Part shown: piece by piece, positions 9,111 through 17,118 of the stretch
Numbering within the stretch: position 1 is the stretch's first letter
Layout: every line of letters begins with the position of its first letter
Assembly: GCA_021107945.1 (NCBI GenBank)
Contig: JAIORV010000092.1
Span: 1-57,581, forward strand
DNA length: 57,581 nt
Source: Vulcanimicrobiota bacterium
GTDB taxonomy: Bacteria; Vulcanimicrobiota; JAJTBE01
Reading direction: 5' to 3'
Notes under the pieces: model-generated
Seen by the model: only the letters and a program-made list of their open reading frames with translations
The model's database searches: none
Told to the model about the DNA's origin: nothing
Made by a program: the position numbers and the translations under genes

Positions 9111-10139
9111 TTATTTTCTCTGTATCTTCTCCATCAACGGCATTATTCTTCTTCTTGTCGCATCGTCAATGAAAGCTCCAAGAAGGATAAGGAGTGGGTT
9201 TGATGTAAACGGATGGCAGTGTTTGCATAGTTTGATGTCGCGAAATTCTCCCCCGGCATGTTTCTCCCTGATATGTCTCATGGGTTTCCCGTTCCATATT
9301 TCCTCAATACTCTGACTGTTCGCATTCCCCAGAATATAGATATTGTCATAATCAACACAACACGGAACAACCGTGCCGTCCTGACATATAACAATGTTTT
9401 TCCACAGAAACAAGCATGCCGCGGGCTTCGTCGTGTCTTTGTGTTCACTATGTGGATCCAGGTCTTTCCTGTCTGGATCAAATGCGATATATTCTTTTAC
9501 TCTTACAGTGTCAAATCCCGATTTTTTCCATTTATTACGGAATTCTTCGATTTCATTTTCAGTTTCGGTTGTATGAATTATCTGGATTACCGAGAAAATG
9601 GAACGGTTTCTCTTGATAAATTTATTTATATTTTCAATAGTTTTCTCATATTTCGCTCCAGCCCTGATTTTCTCATAAACTTCCGCCGATGCTCCATCGA
9701 ACGATATGCTGAGAAAATCGAGGCCCGATTCACAAAGGTTCTCAATTACATCGTCATCAAAAAGCGTGGCATTAGTATTCAGTACTGTGAACAATTTCCG
9801 GGATTTCGCATACGATATCATCTTGCGCCAATCGGGATTAAATGTGAATTCCCCGTATAGATCCAGGTCAACAACCTCAACATAATCTTTAACCTGATCG
9901 ATCACCTTCTTAAAAAGAGAAAATCCCATGCTCCCCTTTTTTCTTTTCATTTTGGAATGGGGGCACATGGAACAATTCAGGTTACAGATATTTGAAAGCT
10001 CCAGCGTTATAAAATTGGGTCTGGAACGACAAACCGACGTCCCCCTCAGGTATTCAAAACTCTGAGTAATTCTGTTGAGGAGATAGCGGGGATGCCATGT
10101 AAACTTATTCATGAAGAAGACCGCTTTTAAGGGTGACAA
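9111..10139 (-). CDS. radical SAM protein with SPASM domain
   Basis: A 342-residue radical SAM protein. The AdoMet cluster motif is CNLNCSMC (around residues 52-59), followed by DLDLYGEFTFN and LSISFDGAS segments typical of the TIM-barrel core. The C-terminal SPASM region has a CCVDYD motif, a GN(A/S)xxxSIEEIWNG stretch and a final CKHC, which would bind an auxiliary iron-sulfur cluster. The family covers peptide-modifying and sugar-modifying enzymes; no precursor peptide gene is visible next to it. It lies between cutA and the phosphoesterase gene with gaps of 15 and 18 nt, so one transcript is likely. Confidence 0.85.
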   Translation of the reverse strand: MSPLKAVFFMNKFTWHPRYLLNRITQSFEYLRGTSVCRSRPNFITLELSNICNLNCSMCPHSKMKRKKGSMGFSLFKKVIDQVKDYVEVVDLDLYGEFTFNPDWRKMISYAKSRKLFTVLNTNATLFDDDVIENLCESGLDFLSISFDGASAEVYEKIRAGAKYEKTIENINKFIKRNRSIFSVIQIIHTTETENEIEEFRNKWKKSGFDTVRVKEYIAFDPDRKDLDPHSEHKDTTKPAACLFLWKNIVICQDGTVVPCCVDYDNIYILGNANSQSIEEIWNGKPMRHIREKHAGGEFRDIKLCKHCHPFTSNPLLILLGAFIDDATRRRIMPLMEKIQRK

Positions 10140-10154
10140 TTCCGTCCGACCGTC

Positions 10155-10481
10155 CTATTCCTTCGGATCCTTGGTTGCGCCGTAAAGCCAGTTGAAATAG
10201 CGGGCGTTCCATTCTTTTATCTCAAAACTGGCAACTTCGGGTACTTCAAAAGAATTGAGTTCTACCAGTCTGCGCTCCAATTTCCACATTAGCTCCGCCC
10301 TTGTGCGCATTATGAGGAGTGTCTCGGTCTGTGTCACAGCTTCGCCCTTCCAGCGAACCTTGGTTGTGATATTCGGAACAATATTACAACTTGCTATCAG
10401 TCTCTCTTCCAGGAGTGTATCTGAAATCATATCGGCCTCGTCCGGTTTACAGGTAGAAATAATAATCCTCATTGCCTGCAC
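10155..10481 (-). CDS. cutA: CutA1-family divalent cation tolerance protein
   Basis: A 108-residue protein matching the full length of CutA1. The N-terminal strand (IIISTCKPDEADMISDTLLE) leads into LIASCNIVP with the conserved Cys, then VRWKGEAVTQTET, LLIMRTRAEL and EVPEVASFEI, in the family order. CutA1 is a trimeric ferredoxin-like protein linked to copper tolerance, although its biochemical role is still unclear. It is the promoter-proximal gene of the minus-strand operon. Start alternatives are Met1 and Met4; both fit. Confidence 0.9.
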   Translation of the reverse strand: MQAMRIIISTCKPDEADMISDTLLEERLIASCNIVPNITTKVRWKGEAVTQTETLLIMRTRAELMWKLERRLVELNSFEVPEVASFEIKEWNARYFNWLYGATKDPKE

Positions 10482-10581
10482 CTCCCCTTCACAATTTCCA
10501 CGATTCCCTATATTTTCTAATAAAGAAGTCCTTATTCCTTTTTTTGTTGATTATTGCGGATCGAAAAAAAGCACTCCGAAT

Positions 10582-10834
10582 AAATTGGGGACACGTAAAA
10601 ATTAGGGACAGCGCCCTATTTATCGGGATGTGAGATGTGCGAAATGAGAGACGGGAAAAGGTGTCAATTAAGGGCTGGTGACGATAGTGGAAATGCAATA
10701 AATTAGGGACAGCGCCCTATTTTATTATATAATTTGATTTTTTGTCAATTATTATAAGGCAAAGAAACCAAGCAATGATGCGGCATTCCGGTCTTTCCAA
10801 AATAATGAATAATTAGGGACGGCGCCCTGTTTTA
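10582..10834 (+). repeat. REP-like repeats upstream of RAYT gene (three copies)
   Basis: AATTAGGGACAGCGCCCTAT-type copies lie at 10601-10620, 10701-10722 and 10811-10832; the third differs by two bases. AGGG and CCCT arms can pair around a six-base loop. A related TAAATTGGGGACACGT segment sits at 10581-10595. No gene is apparent in 10482-11098. A half copy of a GTCATTCTGAACTTGTTTC repeat occurs at about 10899-10917. Confidence 0.75.
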
Positions 10835-11098
10835 TTTTGACAGAGTGAAATAGGCGTGTTATAGTATGTTTGAAATGAGACGGAAGGGCTTGGAAGCGTC
10901 ATTCTGAACTTGTTTCACTATCTATCAAACAAGACTGCGCAGTTGTTGGACTTCGAAAACGAATATTGAATCATTATCAATGCAATTTCAAGAACAACAT
11001 TTGCTAACTCATGACAATTTTTATCCAAATTTCTTTTCTCAAATATATCGGACAGTTCCTCGGCACCCAATTCGAATTAACTTAAGGGGTGATATATC

Positions 11099-11758
11099 GT
11101 GCCAAGAAAGCCAAGAATCATAGCGCCCGGTTTCCCTCATCATATCACACAGCGCGGGAATTTTCGCCAGCCGGTCTTCGAGGACGACAGGGACAGGCAG
11201 AAATATCTCCGGTGGATCCAGAAATACAGTTGGAAGTATGGTTTGAAAATCTGGGCTTATTGCCTGATGAGCAACCATGTTCATTTTATTGCCGTGCCTT
11301 ATTCCCGCGAGTCTCTGTCGAGGACTTTCAATATCGCCCATATGTGTTATTCCCAGCATTTCAACCATAAGAAGGAGCAAACGGGACATCTCTGGCAGGG
11401 TCGTTTTTTTTCATGTTGCCTCGACGAAGCTCATCTTTACACAGCGATGAGATATGTCGAGAACAATCCGGTTCGAGCCGGTCTGGTGGAGAGGGCGGAG
11501 GATTATCCCTGGTCAAGCGCGGAGAGCCATGTGAAGGGGTTTAACGATTCTGTCCTGTCGTATGATCTGCCGTTGTTGCGGGAAGTTTCCGACTGGAGGG
11601 AGTATCTTTCGGAGGGCATTGAAGAAAAGGCGATTGAGGATTTGAGGAAGTGCACACATGCCGGCCGCCCTGCGATCTGCGACGGATTCAAAGAGAGGTT
11701 TGAGAAAATTCTTGGGATAGATCTGAAAAAGAAGCTTGTCGGGAAACCGCGAGTATAA
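11099..11758 (+). CDS. REP-associated tyrosine transposase (RAYT, Y1/IS200-like)
   Basis: A 219-residue Y1 transposase-like protein. The N-terminus (MPRKPRIIAPGFPHHITQRG) is the typical RAYT start. MSNHVHFIAVP supplies the HUH pair of histidines, and the region around YTAMRYVENNPVRAGLV holds the catalytic Tyr region. The C-terminal tail matches the longer transposase_17-type members. The GTG start is preceded by AAGGGGTG at a 7-nt spacing. RAYTs are usually domesticated and act on REP hairpins; three REP-like sequences sit within 600 nt upstream, which supports this role. It looks intact. Confidence 0.9.
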   Translation: MPRKPRIIAPGFPHHITQRGNFRQPVFEDDRDRQKYLRWIQKYSWKYGLKIWAYCLMSNHVHFIAVPYSRESLSRTFNIAHMCYSQHFNHKKEQTGHLWQGRFFSCCLDEAHLYTAMRYVENNPVRAGLVERAEDYPWSSAESHVKGFNDSVLSYDLPLLREVSDWREYLSEGIEEKAIEDLRKCTHAGRPAICDGFKERFEKILGIDLKKKLVGKPRV

Positions 11759-11978
11759 ATATATAAATTATCCGGTTAACACATAAAGAGTTTGCAGGAT
11801 ATTTTGAAAATAGAGAATAGAAATGGGAGCAATGAATTTTCCAATATATTTCACCGTACATGGTTTGCTATCATGAAAAATCATTGAAACGCCGGGGGAA
11901 GTGGCCGCCCGGTCGCTCATCAAAATGAAGTCACCTATTAGAAATGGATCAAGAAGAAACTTGGAAAGGAATATCTCA

Positions 11979-13043
11979 ATGGATATTGGTATAATTGGAC
12001 TTAAAATGGCGGGAAAATCTGCCCTGTTTTCATCCTTTATGGGATTGGGGGCATCAGAGGATGGAACCCGTTCAAATATGGGAATAGTCAATGTTCCAGA
12101 TGAAAGGCTTGACGAACTCAGCGCATTCTATAACCCTCAAAAAACCACCCATTCCATGGTCAGGTTTGAGGATTATCCTCCTCTGGACACTCAGGTTAAG
12201 CAGGACAGGGTCAGGCTTTATGAAGGCATGAAGATAAAGGAAGCTTTCGTCCTTGTGGTTGGAGCTTTCAGAAGGATGACCGAAGATGAAATTGTGGAAG
12301 AGTTCAACCAGGCCCGTTTTGAATTGATAATGAGCGATCTTGACTTTGTCATCAAACGAATCGAAAAGCTTGAAAAAGAAATTGTAAGAATTGCAAAAAA
12401 CAGGGCGGCAAGAGAAAAGGAACTGGCCTTTATGCAAAGACTTCAGCCGATTCTGGAAAGCGAAAGAATGCTGCGGGGCATGGAATTTAACAACATCGAG
12501 AGCGCCATAATAATCAATGCCAGCTTGCTCACGCTGAAGCCCTTATGCTATGTTATAAACGTCTCTGAGGATATGGATGAAAATATTGCTCAATCGGCGG
12601 TAACAAGGATAAAAAAAATACTTGAAGCCAATGGGGATAACTCTCCCGTGATAGCTGTAAACGCCGCCCTGGAAGTGGAGCTTGCCGCCATGGATGAAAT
12701 TGAGATCGGAGATTTCATGCGGGAATTCGGCATTGAAAGCCCGGGGCGGGAAAAAGTGATCAAGGCAGCTTATGAGCTTCTGGATCTGATAACATTCTTC
12801 ACCGTGGGCGAAGATGAATGCAGGGCTTGGAATATCAGGAAGGGCGGCAAAGCGATAGACGCGGCGGCGACCATTCATTCAGACCTTGCTCGTGGTTTTA
12901 TAAGGGCCGAGGTGATAGATCATAAAAATCTCATAGAGCTGGGGTCGATGAACGATGCAAAGAAAGCCGGGAAACTCAGGCTTGAGGGAAAGACTTATGA
13001 AGTGAAGGACGGGGAGATTACTCATATTATGTTCAATGTGTGA
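11979..13043 (+). CDS. divergent YchF/Obg-type GTPase-like protein with TGS domain
   Basis: A 354-residue protein. I chose the ATG at 11979 over an upstream in-frame start because GGAAAGGA lies at good spacing and the P-loop strand begins at once: IGIIGLKMAGKSALF. A long coiled-coil insertion (about 100-165) and a C-terminal TGS domain (about 275-354, ending EITHIMFNV) match the YchF layout. YchF proteins bind nucleotides and associate with ribosomes. Odd feature: the DxxG (G3) segment expected after the switch region is not visible; FEDYPPLDTQ stands there. The G4 position is also non-canonical (YVINVSED). It may be a paralogue with altered hydrolysis rather than the housekeeping copy. Confidence 0.75.
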   Translation: MDIGIIGLKMAGKSALFSSFMGLGASEDGTRSNMGIVNVPDERLDELSAFYNPQKTTHSMVRFEDYPPLDTQVKQDRVRLYEGMKIKEAFVLVVGAFRRMTEDEIVEEFNQARFELIMSDLDFVIKRIEKLEKEIVRIAKNRAAREKELAFMQRLQPILESERMLRGMEFNNIESAIIINASLLTLKPLCYVINVSEDMDENIAQSAVTRIKKILEANGDNSPVIAVNAALEVELAAMDEIEIGDFMREFGIESPGREKVIKAAYELLDLITFFTVGEDECRAWNIRKGGKAIDAAATIHSDLARGFIRAEVIDHKNLIELGSMNDAKKAGKLRLEGKTYEVKDGEITHIMFNV

Positions 13044-13068
13044 CAACAAAAATTAGATAGAGTCAGAG

Positions 13069-13620
13069 ATGTCCTATAAAAATGGTAGGTTTAAAGCTAT
13101 GCGGGATTATAAGATTATTTTTTTTGTTATCATAATTATATCACTCCTTGTGATGTTTTCATCTGCTTCTCATGCCCAGTTGCACGAGGAGGAAAAAGAG
13201 ACTCTCGATTTCAAGCTTTCCACATCCTCAGGGGAAACAATAAGCCTGTCTGATTGCCGGGGAGAAGTTGTGGTTGTGGTTTTCTGGGCTTTCTGGTGTG
13301 ATACATGGAAAACGGTCGTGGAAGGATACGAATATCTCGCAAGTGATATGGGAAAAGTCCCCTTCAGGTTTTTCGCCGTTGCTATTGATGCCGGAATGCC
13401 TGAGGTGGTTTTGCTCGAAAAGAAAGACGGCAAGCTTCCTTTTCCGGTTCTTGTGGATAAAAATGGAAAAATTAGCGACAAATATAATATAAAGATCGTA
13501 CCGACAGTTTTTGTAATGGACAAATCGGGTAAGATCGTATATCGCCACGAGGGATACCCTGGAAATCGGAAATTAAAAGAATTAATATGGAAATTGAATC
13601 AACAAGATATGAAAAATTAA
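13069..13620 (+). CDS. exported TlpA/AhpC-like thioredoxin-fold protein with single cysteine
   Basis: A 183-residue protein with an N-terminal hydrophobic signal (about 16-34). A start at Met11 (13099) is also possible. The thioredoxin fold is readable: LSTSSGETISLSDCRG, VVVVFWAFWCDTWKT, and the cis-Pro loop KIVPTVFVMDKSG. In TlpA/ResA proteins the active site is WCxxC; here the second Cys is Trp (WCDTW), so it cannot form the usual intramolecular disulfide. Only one other Cys is present, in the early part of the mature domain. It may be a one-cysteine or peroxiredoxin-like variant. Its 3' end overlaps the next gene by 34 nt. Confidence 0.75.
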   Translation: MSYKNGRFKAMRDYKIIFFVIIIISLLVMFSSASHAQLHEEEKETLDFKLSTSSGETISLSDCRGEVVVVVFWAFWCDTWKTVVEGYEYLASDMGKVPFRFFAVAIDAGMPEVVLLEKKDGKLPFPVLVDKNGKISDKYNIKIVPTVFVMDKSGKIVYRHEGYPGNRKLKELIWKLNQQDMKN

Positions 13621-14480
13621 AAAAGAGATTCGATTGTCTTCATGAAACATTTGATTACGCCACAAGGATAGACAACGATCCCGTTAAGTTTGTCAGGGGA
13701 TTCTCGTCCCCCGCCGATATTGAAGTAGCCGGACTTTTATCTTCTTGCCTGGCTTACGGCAGGGTTGAATTAATCATACGAGCGTTAAGCGGTCTGTTTG
13801 AAAGAATGGGAGAATCACCTTCCGATTTTGCAAAAAAACTGAATTCGTCCGGGGAGTCCTGTTTTGACGGGTTTCGTTACCGGTTATGGAATGCGGACGA
13901 TATAAGAACTCTCTTATGGTCTGCCGGAAAAGTGCAGAACATATGGGGAACCCTGGAGAATCTTTTTATGGAGGAGTATTCAGGCTTCAAAGAGGAACAA
14001 GGGGGATTTTTGCGTTTCAGGAACGGGCTTGAGCACTTCTCCAAAACGTTTCTTTCCATAGCGGAAGAATCTCCTTTTACCGAAAGGAAGAATTTTAGTC
14101 GCTTTTTCCCCTTTCCGTCAAAAGGCAGTGCCTGCAAGAGATTGTGCCTTTTCACAAGGTGGATGGTTCGCCCGGAGCCTGTTGACCTTGGAATATGGAA
14201 AAAAGTCAACACCGCCCACCTTGTCATTCCCGTTGACGCCCACATTTCCAGAATAGGGAAATACCTGGGACTGACAAGGAGAAAGAGTCCCTCGTGGAAG
14301 ATGGCCGTCGAGATAACCGAATCGCTAAAAAAACTGGATAGCGAGGATCCCCTTCGTTATGACTTTCTTATATGCCACATGGGAATATCGGGTGAATGGA
14401 AGAATGCCCTGGAAACACTTTTTTCACCACGAAGCCACGGAGCTCACGAAGAGAAGGACGGAGAACGGATAATGGAATGA
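13587..14480 (+). CDS. TIGR02757 (DUF2400) family protein
   Basis: A 297-residue protein of the TIGR02757 family, whose biochemical role is not established. Characteristic segments: DNDPVKFVRGF, ADIEVAGLLSSCLAYGRVE, PFPSKGSACKRLCLFTRWMVR, and the LVIPVDAHISRIGKYLGL stretch that recalls helix-hairpin-helix DNA glycosylase proteins. It starts inside the preceding gene (34-nt overlap), which implies tight coupling. Odd feature: about the last 18 residues (from FSPRSHGAHE on) are encoded by a copy of the dispersed ACCACGAAGCCACGGAG repeat, so the natural C-terminus has been replaced or extended by repeat sequence. Confidence 0.8.
   Translation: MEIESTRYEKLKKRFDCLHETFDYATRIDNDPVKFVRGFSSPADIEVAGLLSSCLAYGRVELIIRALSGLFERMGESPSDFAKKLNSSGESCFDGFRYRLWNADDIRTLLWSAGKVQNIWGTLENLFMEEYSGFKEEQGGFLRFRNGLEHFSKTFLSIAEESPFTERKNFSRFFPFPSKGSACKRLCLFTRWMVRPEPVDLGIWKKVNTAHLVIPVDAHISRIGKYLGLTRRKSPSWKMAVEITESLKKLDSEDPLRYDFLICHMGISGEWKNALETLFSPRSHGAHEEKDGERIME
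14423..14451 (+). repeat. ACCACGAAG dispersed repeat inside a coding end
   Basis: TTCACCACGAAGCCACGGAG followed by CTCACGAAG lies in frame at the 3' end of the TIGR02757 gene. Relatives occur at 14601-14662, 15704-15774 and 36367-36393, with weaker CCGCAAAG or CCGCAGAG cousins at about 25024, 33360, 36258, 39463, 42050 and 53256. Confidence 0.75.
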
Positions 14481-14716
14481 GGAAATAAGGAGAATGAAGC
14501 AGGATTACGGAATGAGGAAATTAAGAGGTTTTTTCTAAGGAAATAAGGAAATTAGGAAAAGGGATGACGGAGGTTAGATCTCGTTTCCCATTTCCAGTTT
14601 GCCACGGAGTGCACGAATAAAATTATTTAAAAACTTCGTGTCCTTCGTGTCTTTGTGGTAAATAATAGAGGCCGGATCTCGTTTCCCATTTTGTCGAATA
14701 CATTATAAAATGAGGT
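14481..14716. repeat. gene-free gap made of dispersed repeats
   Basis: AGGAAATAAGGA-type and GGAGGTTAGATCTCGTTTCC-type tracts (the latter near 14569 and, as a variant, near 14669) surround an inverted pair at 14601-14662. In that pair CCACGGAGTGCACGAA faces TTCGTGTCTTTGTGG. I see no gene here. Confidence 0.6.
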
Positions 14717-15679
14717 ATGAACGTGGATGAAAATCAATCAAAACCCGTTGAGCAAAATCAGGTTATTGAGAAAATCCTTGATAACCTCTCCCTTATAATC
14801 AAGGGGAAAAGTCAAATCCTCAGGGATATAATTATTTCTATCCTGGGAGGGGTGAATATTCTTCTTGAAGACGTCCCCGGCACGGGCAAGACAACGCTTG
14901 CAAAGGGGCTTGCCCGATCAATCGAGGGAGACTTCCGCCGGATACAATTCACACCGGACCTTCTCCCCGCCGATGTCCTGGGGTCAACTGTCTATAACCC
15001 CAGGGAGGGCAGTTTCTATTTCAAGCAGGGGCCGGTATTCACAAACATCCTTCTTGCAGACGAGATTAACCGGGCTTCTCCCCGCACACAATCAAGCCTT
15101 CTCGAGGCAATGAACGAGAGTCAGGTTACAATTGACGGCGTCAGGCATCCCCTGCCGGAATTTTTCATGGTCGTCGCCACGCAGAATCCCGTGGAATTTC
15201 ACGGAACATATCCTCTACCCGAGGCACAGCTTGACAGATTCGGCATATCCCTGACTTTGGGTTATCCGGCAGTCGAGGATGAAGTCGATGTATATTACAC
15301 TCAGAATGAGAGACACCCCATAGAGGATTTGAAAGCCGTCGCGGACCTGTCACATATGAGTGATTTGCAGGGGCGCGTAAAAAAGGTCAGGGTCTCGAAG
15401 CCTGTGGCATATTATATTGCGAATATCGCCGACGCAAGCAGAAATCATCCGGAATTGAAACTCGGCGTAAGCACAAGGGGATCTCTCATGCTTTACAGGA
15501 TGATTCAGGCAAGAGCATTTATGGAGGGCAGAGAATACACCACGCCGGACGATGTGAAAGCTATGGCGGTGAAAGTGCTGGCACACAGACTTGTTCTGGA
15601 CACAAAGGCGCGTTATTCCGGCATGACAAAGGCGCAGATAATAGAAGATATTCTAAAAACAACCCCGGTACCGACCTGA
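14717..15679 (+). CDS. MoxR-family AAA+ ATPase
   Basis: A 320-residue MoxR ATPase. Walker A is EDVPGTGKTT (about 51-60), Walker B is LLADEINRA, and sensor 1 is VVATQNPVE. An ARAFMEGREYTTPDDV lid segment sits near the C-terminus. MoxR proteins act as chaperones that insert metals or assemble complexes, usually beside DUF58 and VWA proteins; a DUF58 gene follows at 15817. A GTG at 14723 has better spacing from the GAGGT at 14712-14716 than the ATG at 14717, so the true start may be two codons later. The 137-nt gap to the DUF58 gene holds a repeat hairpin. Confidence 0.9.
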   Translation: MNVDENQSKPVEQNQVIEKILDNLSLIIKGKSQILRDIIISILGGVNILLEDVPGTGKTTLAKGLARSIEGDFRRIQFTPDLLPADVLGSTVYNPREGSFYFKQGPVFTNILLADEINRASPRTQSSLLEAMNESQVTIDGVRHPLPEFFMVVATQNPVEFHGTYPLPEAQLDRFGISLTLGYPAVEDEVDVYYTQNERHPIEDLKAVADLSHMSDLQGRVKKVRVSKPVAYYIANIADASRNHPELKLGVSTRGSLMLYRMIQARAFMEGREYTTPDDVKAMAVKVLAHRLVLDTKARYSGMTKAQIIEDILKTTPVPT

Positions 15680-15703
15680 TACGGAACTCAGAGGTCAGTT
15701 TTT

Positions 15704-15774
15704 TTACCACGAAGCCACGGAGTGCACGAAGAAGATTTTTTAAAAACTCCGTGTACTTCGTGTCTTCGTGGTAA
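15704..15774 (+). repeat. ACCACGAAG inverted-repeat hairpin
   Basis: TTACCACGAAGCCACGGAG near 15704-15722 faces CTTCGTGTCTTCGTGGTAA at about 15756-15774. The arms can form a long imperfect stem between moxR and the DUF58 gene. It is the most complete copy of the dispersed family and could attenuate read-through. Confidence 0.7.
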
Positions 15775-15816
15775 ATTCTAACCTGACACATACCGCAAAA
15801 ACATGGAAACAATATA

Positions 15817-17076
15817 ATGCCTTCTAATAATACAAAACACAAACAGGGGATTTACACTTTCTTCAGCAGGCTTCTCAGGTACAGGTTCACTGTTATGGGC
15901 AGGTTTATGCTTGCGATGGGAATTGTGTTGATTCTTCTGGGAAGCTACACTATTATACCCACATTTATCCTATACTGTCTGGGTTTCTTTTATATCTTGA
16001 TATTTTTCCTGTCACCGTTTATAGGAAGATTGAGCCTCCCTCAGCTTGACGCCGGGATTAAAATCCCCTTCAGAACCTCGTCGGGATCAACCGTAAGAGA
16101 AAAAATTACACTGAAAAACAAAACAGGGCGAAATGCATATTTCATTTTTGTCCGTGAAGAAAACCTTCCTGAAGAAATTTCTCCCGGTGAAAGTGAGGGA
16201 GTGATGGTTCCTCTTCTGAAAAAAGGAGAGGAGATTGACTTAACTCTCAACCTGTTTATGAAAAAGAGGGGCAATTATTCCCTTGAGTCAATTTATATAG
16301 AAACTTCATTCCCGCTGGGGATTGTCAAAACAGGATACCCTGTGAAAAGAAAGAGAAACATCCTTGCCTATCCCTCGTTTACGCCTATTCTCCATCTAAA
16401 TATACCCGCGGGTATGAGACTGCAGCCCGGAGGAATCGCGTTGGCCTCAAAGGTCGGCGAATCAACGGAATTCATTGGTACGCGGGAATTCAGGGACGGC
16501 GATTCTCCCCGGCATATTCACTGGAAATCCTGGGCGAGGTTTAACAAGCCCATAGTGAAAGAGTTTCAGGAGGAATATTTCTGCCGCATTGCACTCTTTA
16601 TCGACACATTTGTACCAAAAGGATCTCCCCCGAAAGATTATGATGCGTTCGAATCCTCTCTCTCCCTTGCCGCATCCATATCCGATTACCTGGAGAGGCA
16701 GGAGTATATAATTGACATAATCGCCGCCGGTCCCGATATCTATTATTTGCAGGCAGGAAGGGCACTTGCATATCTGGATCAGATCCTGGACATTCTGGCA
16801 TGCCTTGACGTTTGCAGGGACAGGCCTTATTCAAGGATTGAACCTCACCTGATGGAGGAGCTTTCGGGAATATCCACGGTGATTGTGCTTCTCCTGGATT
16901 GGGACGATGAGAGAAGAGATTTTCTGAACAGGATAAAGGAGATGGGGATTGAGATCAGGATTTTTATTATTGCAAACGATCGGGAGGGAAAAGATATTGC
17001 TCAAATCGAAGATATATTCGGATCTGTAACATTACTCGATTCAAAACGAATAAGCATGGGGTTTGATGAATTGTAA
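15817..17076 (+). CDS. DUF58 domain protein, partner of MoxR
   Basis: A 419-residue membrane-anchored protein with two adjacent hydrophobic segments (about 28-68) followed by a soluble region. The DUF58 signature REFRDGDSPRHIHWKSWAR lies near residue 228. After it comes a degenerate VWA-like region with IALFIDTF, and VIVLLLDWDDE further on. DUF58 proteins occur next to MoxR ATPases and are thought to be clients or co-factors of the ATPase in envelope or metal-centre assembly. The gene lies 137 nt downstream of moxR on the same strand. The ribosome binding site is weak. No further Bat or VWA genes follow, so the cluster is minimal. Confidence 0.85.
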   Translation: MPSNNTKHKQGIYTFFSRLLRYRFTVMGRFMLAMGIVLILLGSYTIIPTFILYCLGFFYILIFFLSPFIGRLSLPQLDAGIKIPFRTSSGSTVREKITLKNKTGRNAYFIFVREENLPEEISPGESEGVMVPLLKKGEEIDLTLNLFMKKRGNYSLESIYIETSFPLGIVKTGYPVKRKRNILAYPSFTPILHLNIPAGMRLQPGGIALASKVGESTEFIGTREFRDGDSPRHIHWKSWARFNKPIVKEFQEEYFCRIALFIDTFVPKGSPPKDYDAFESSLSLAASISDYLERQEYIIDIIAAGPDIYYLQAGRALAYLDQILDILACLDVCRDRPYSRIEPHLMEELSGISTVIVLLLDWDDERRDFLNRIKEMGIEIRIFIIANDREGKDIAQIEDIFGSVTLLDSKRISMGFDEL

Positions 17077-17118
17077 TAAAGTAAATCTCTCATTTTAAAA
17101 TAGAAAGGGGAAATAAAA

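Noticed and set aside
11768-12091. Minus-strand frame opposite the YchF-like gene
   Set aside because: It overlaps a well-supported gene and shows no domain; a shadow frame.
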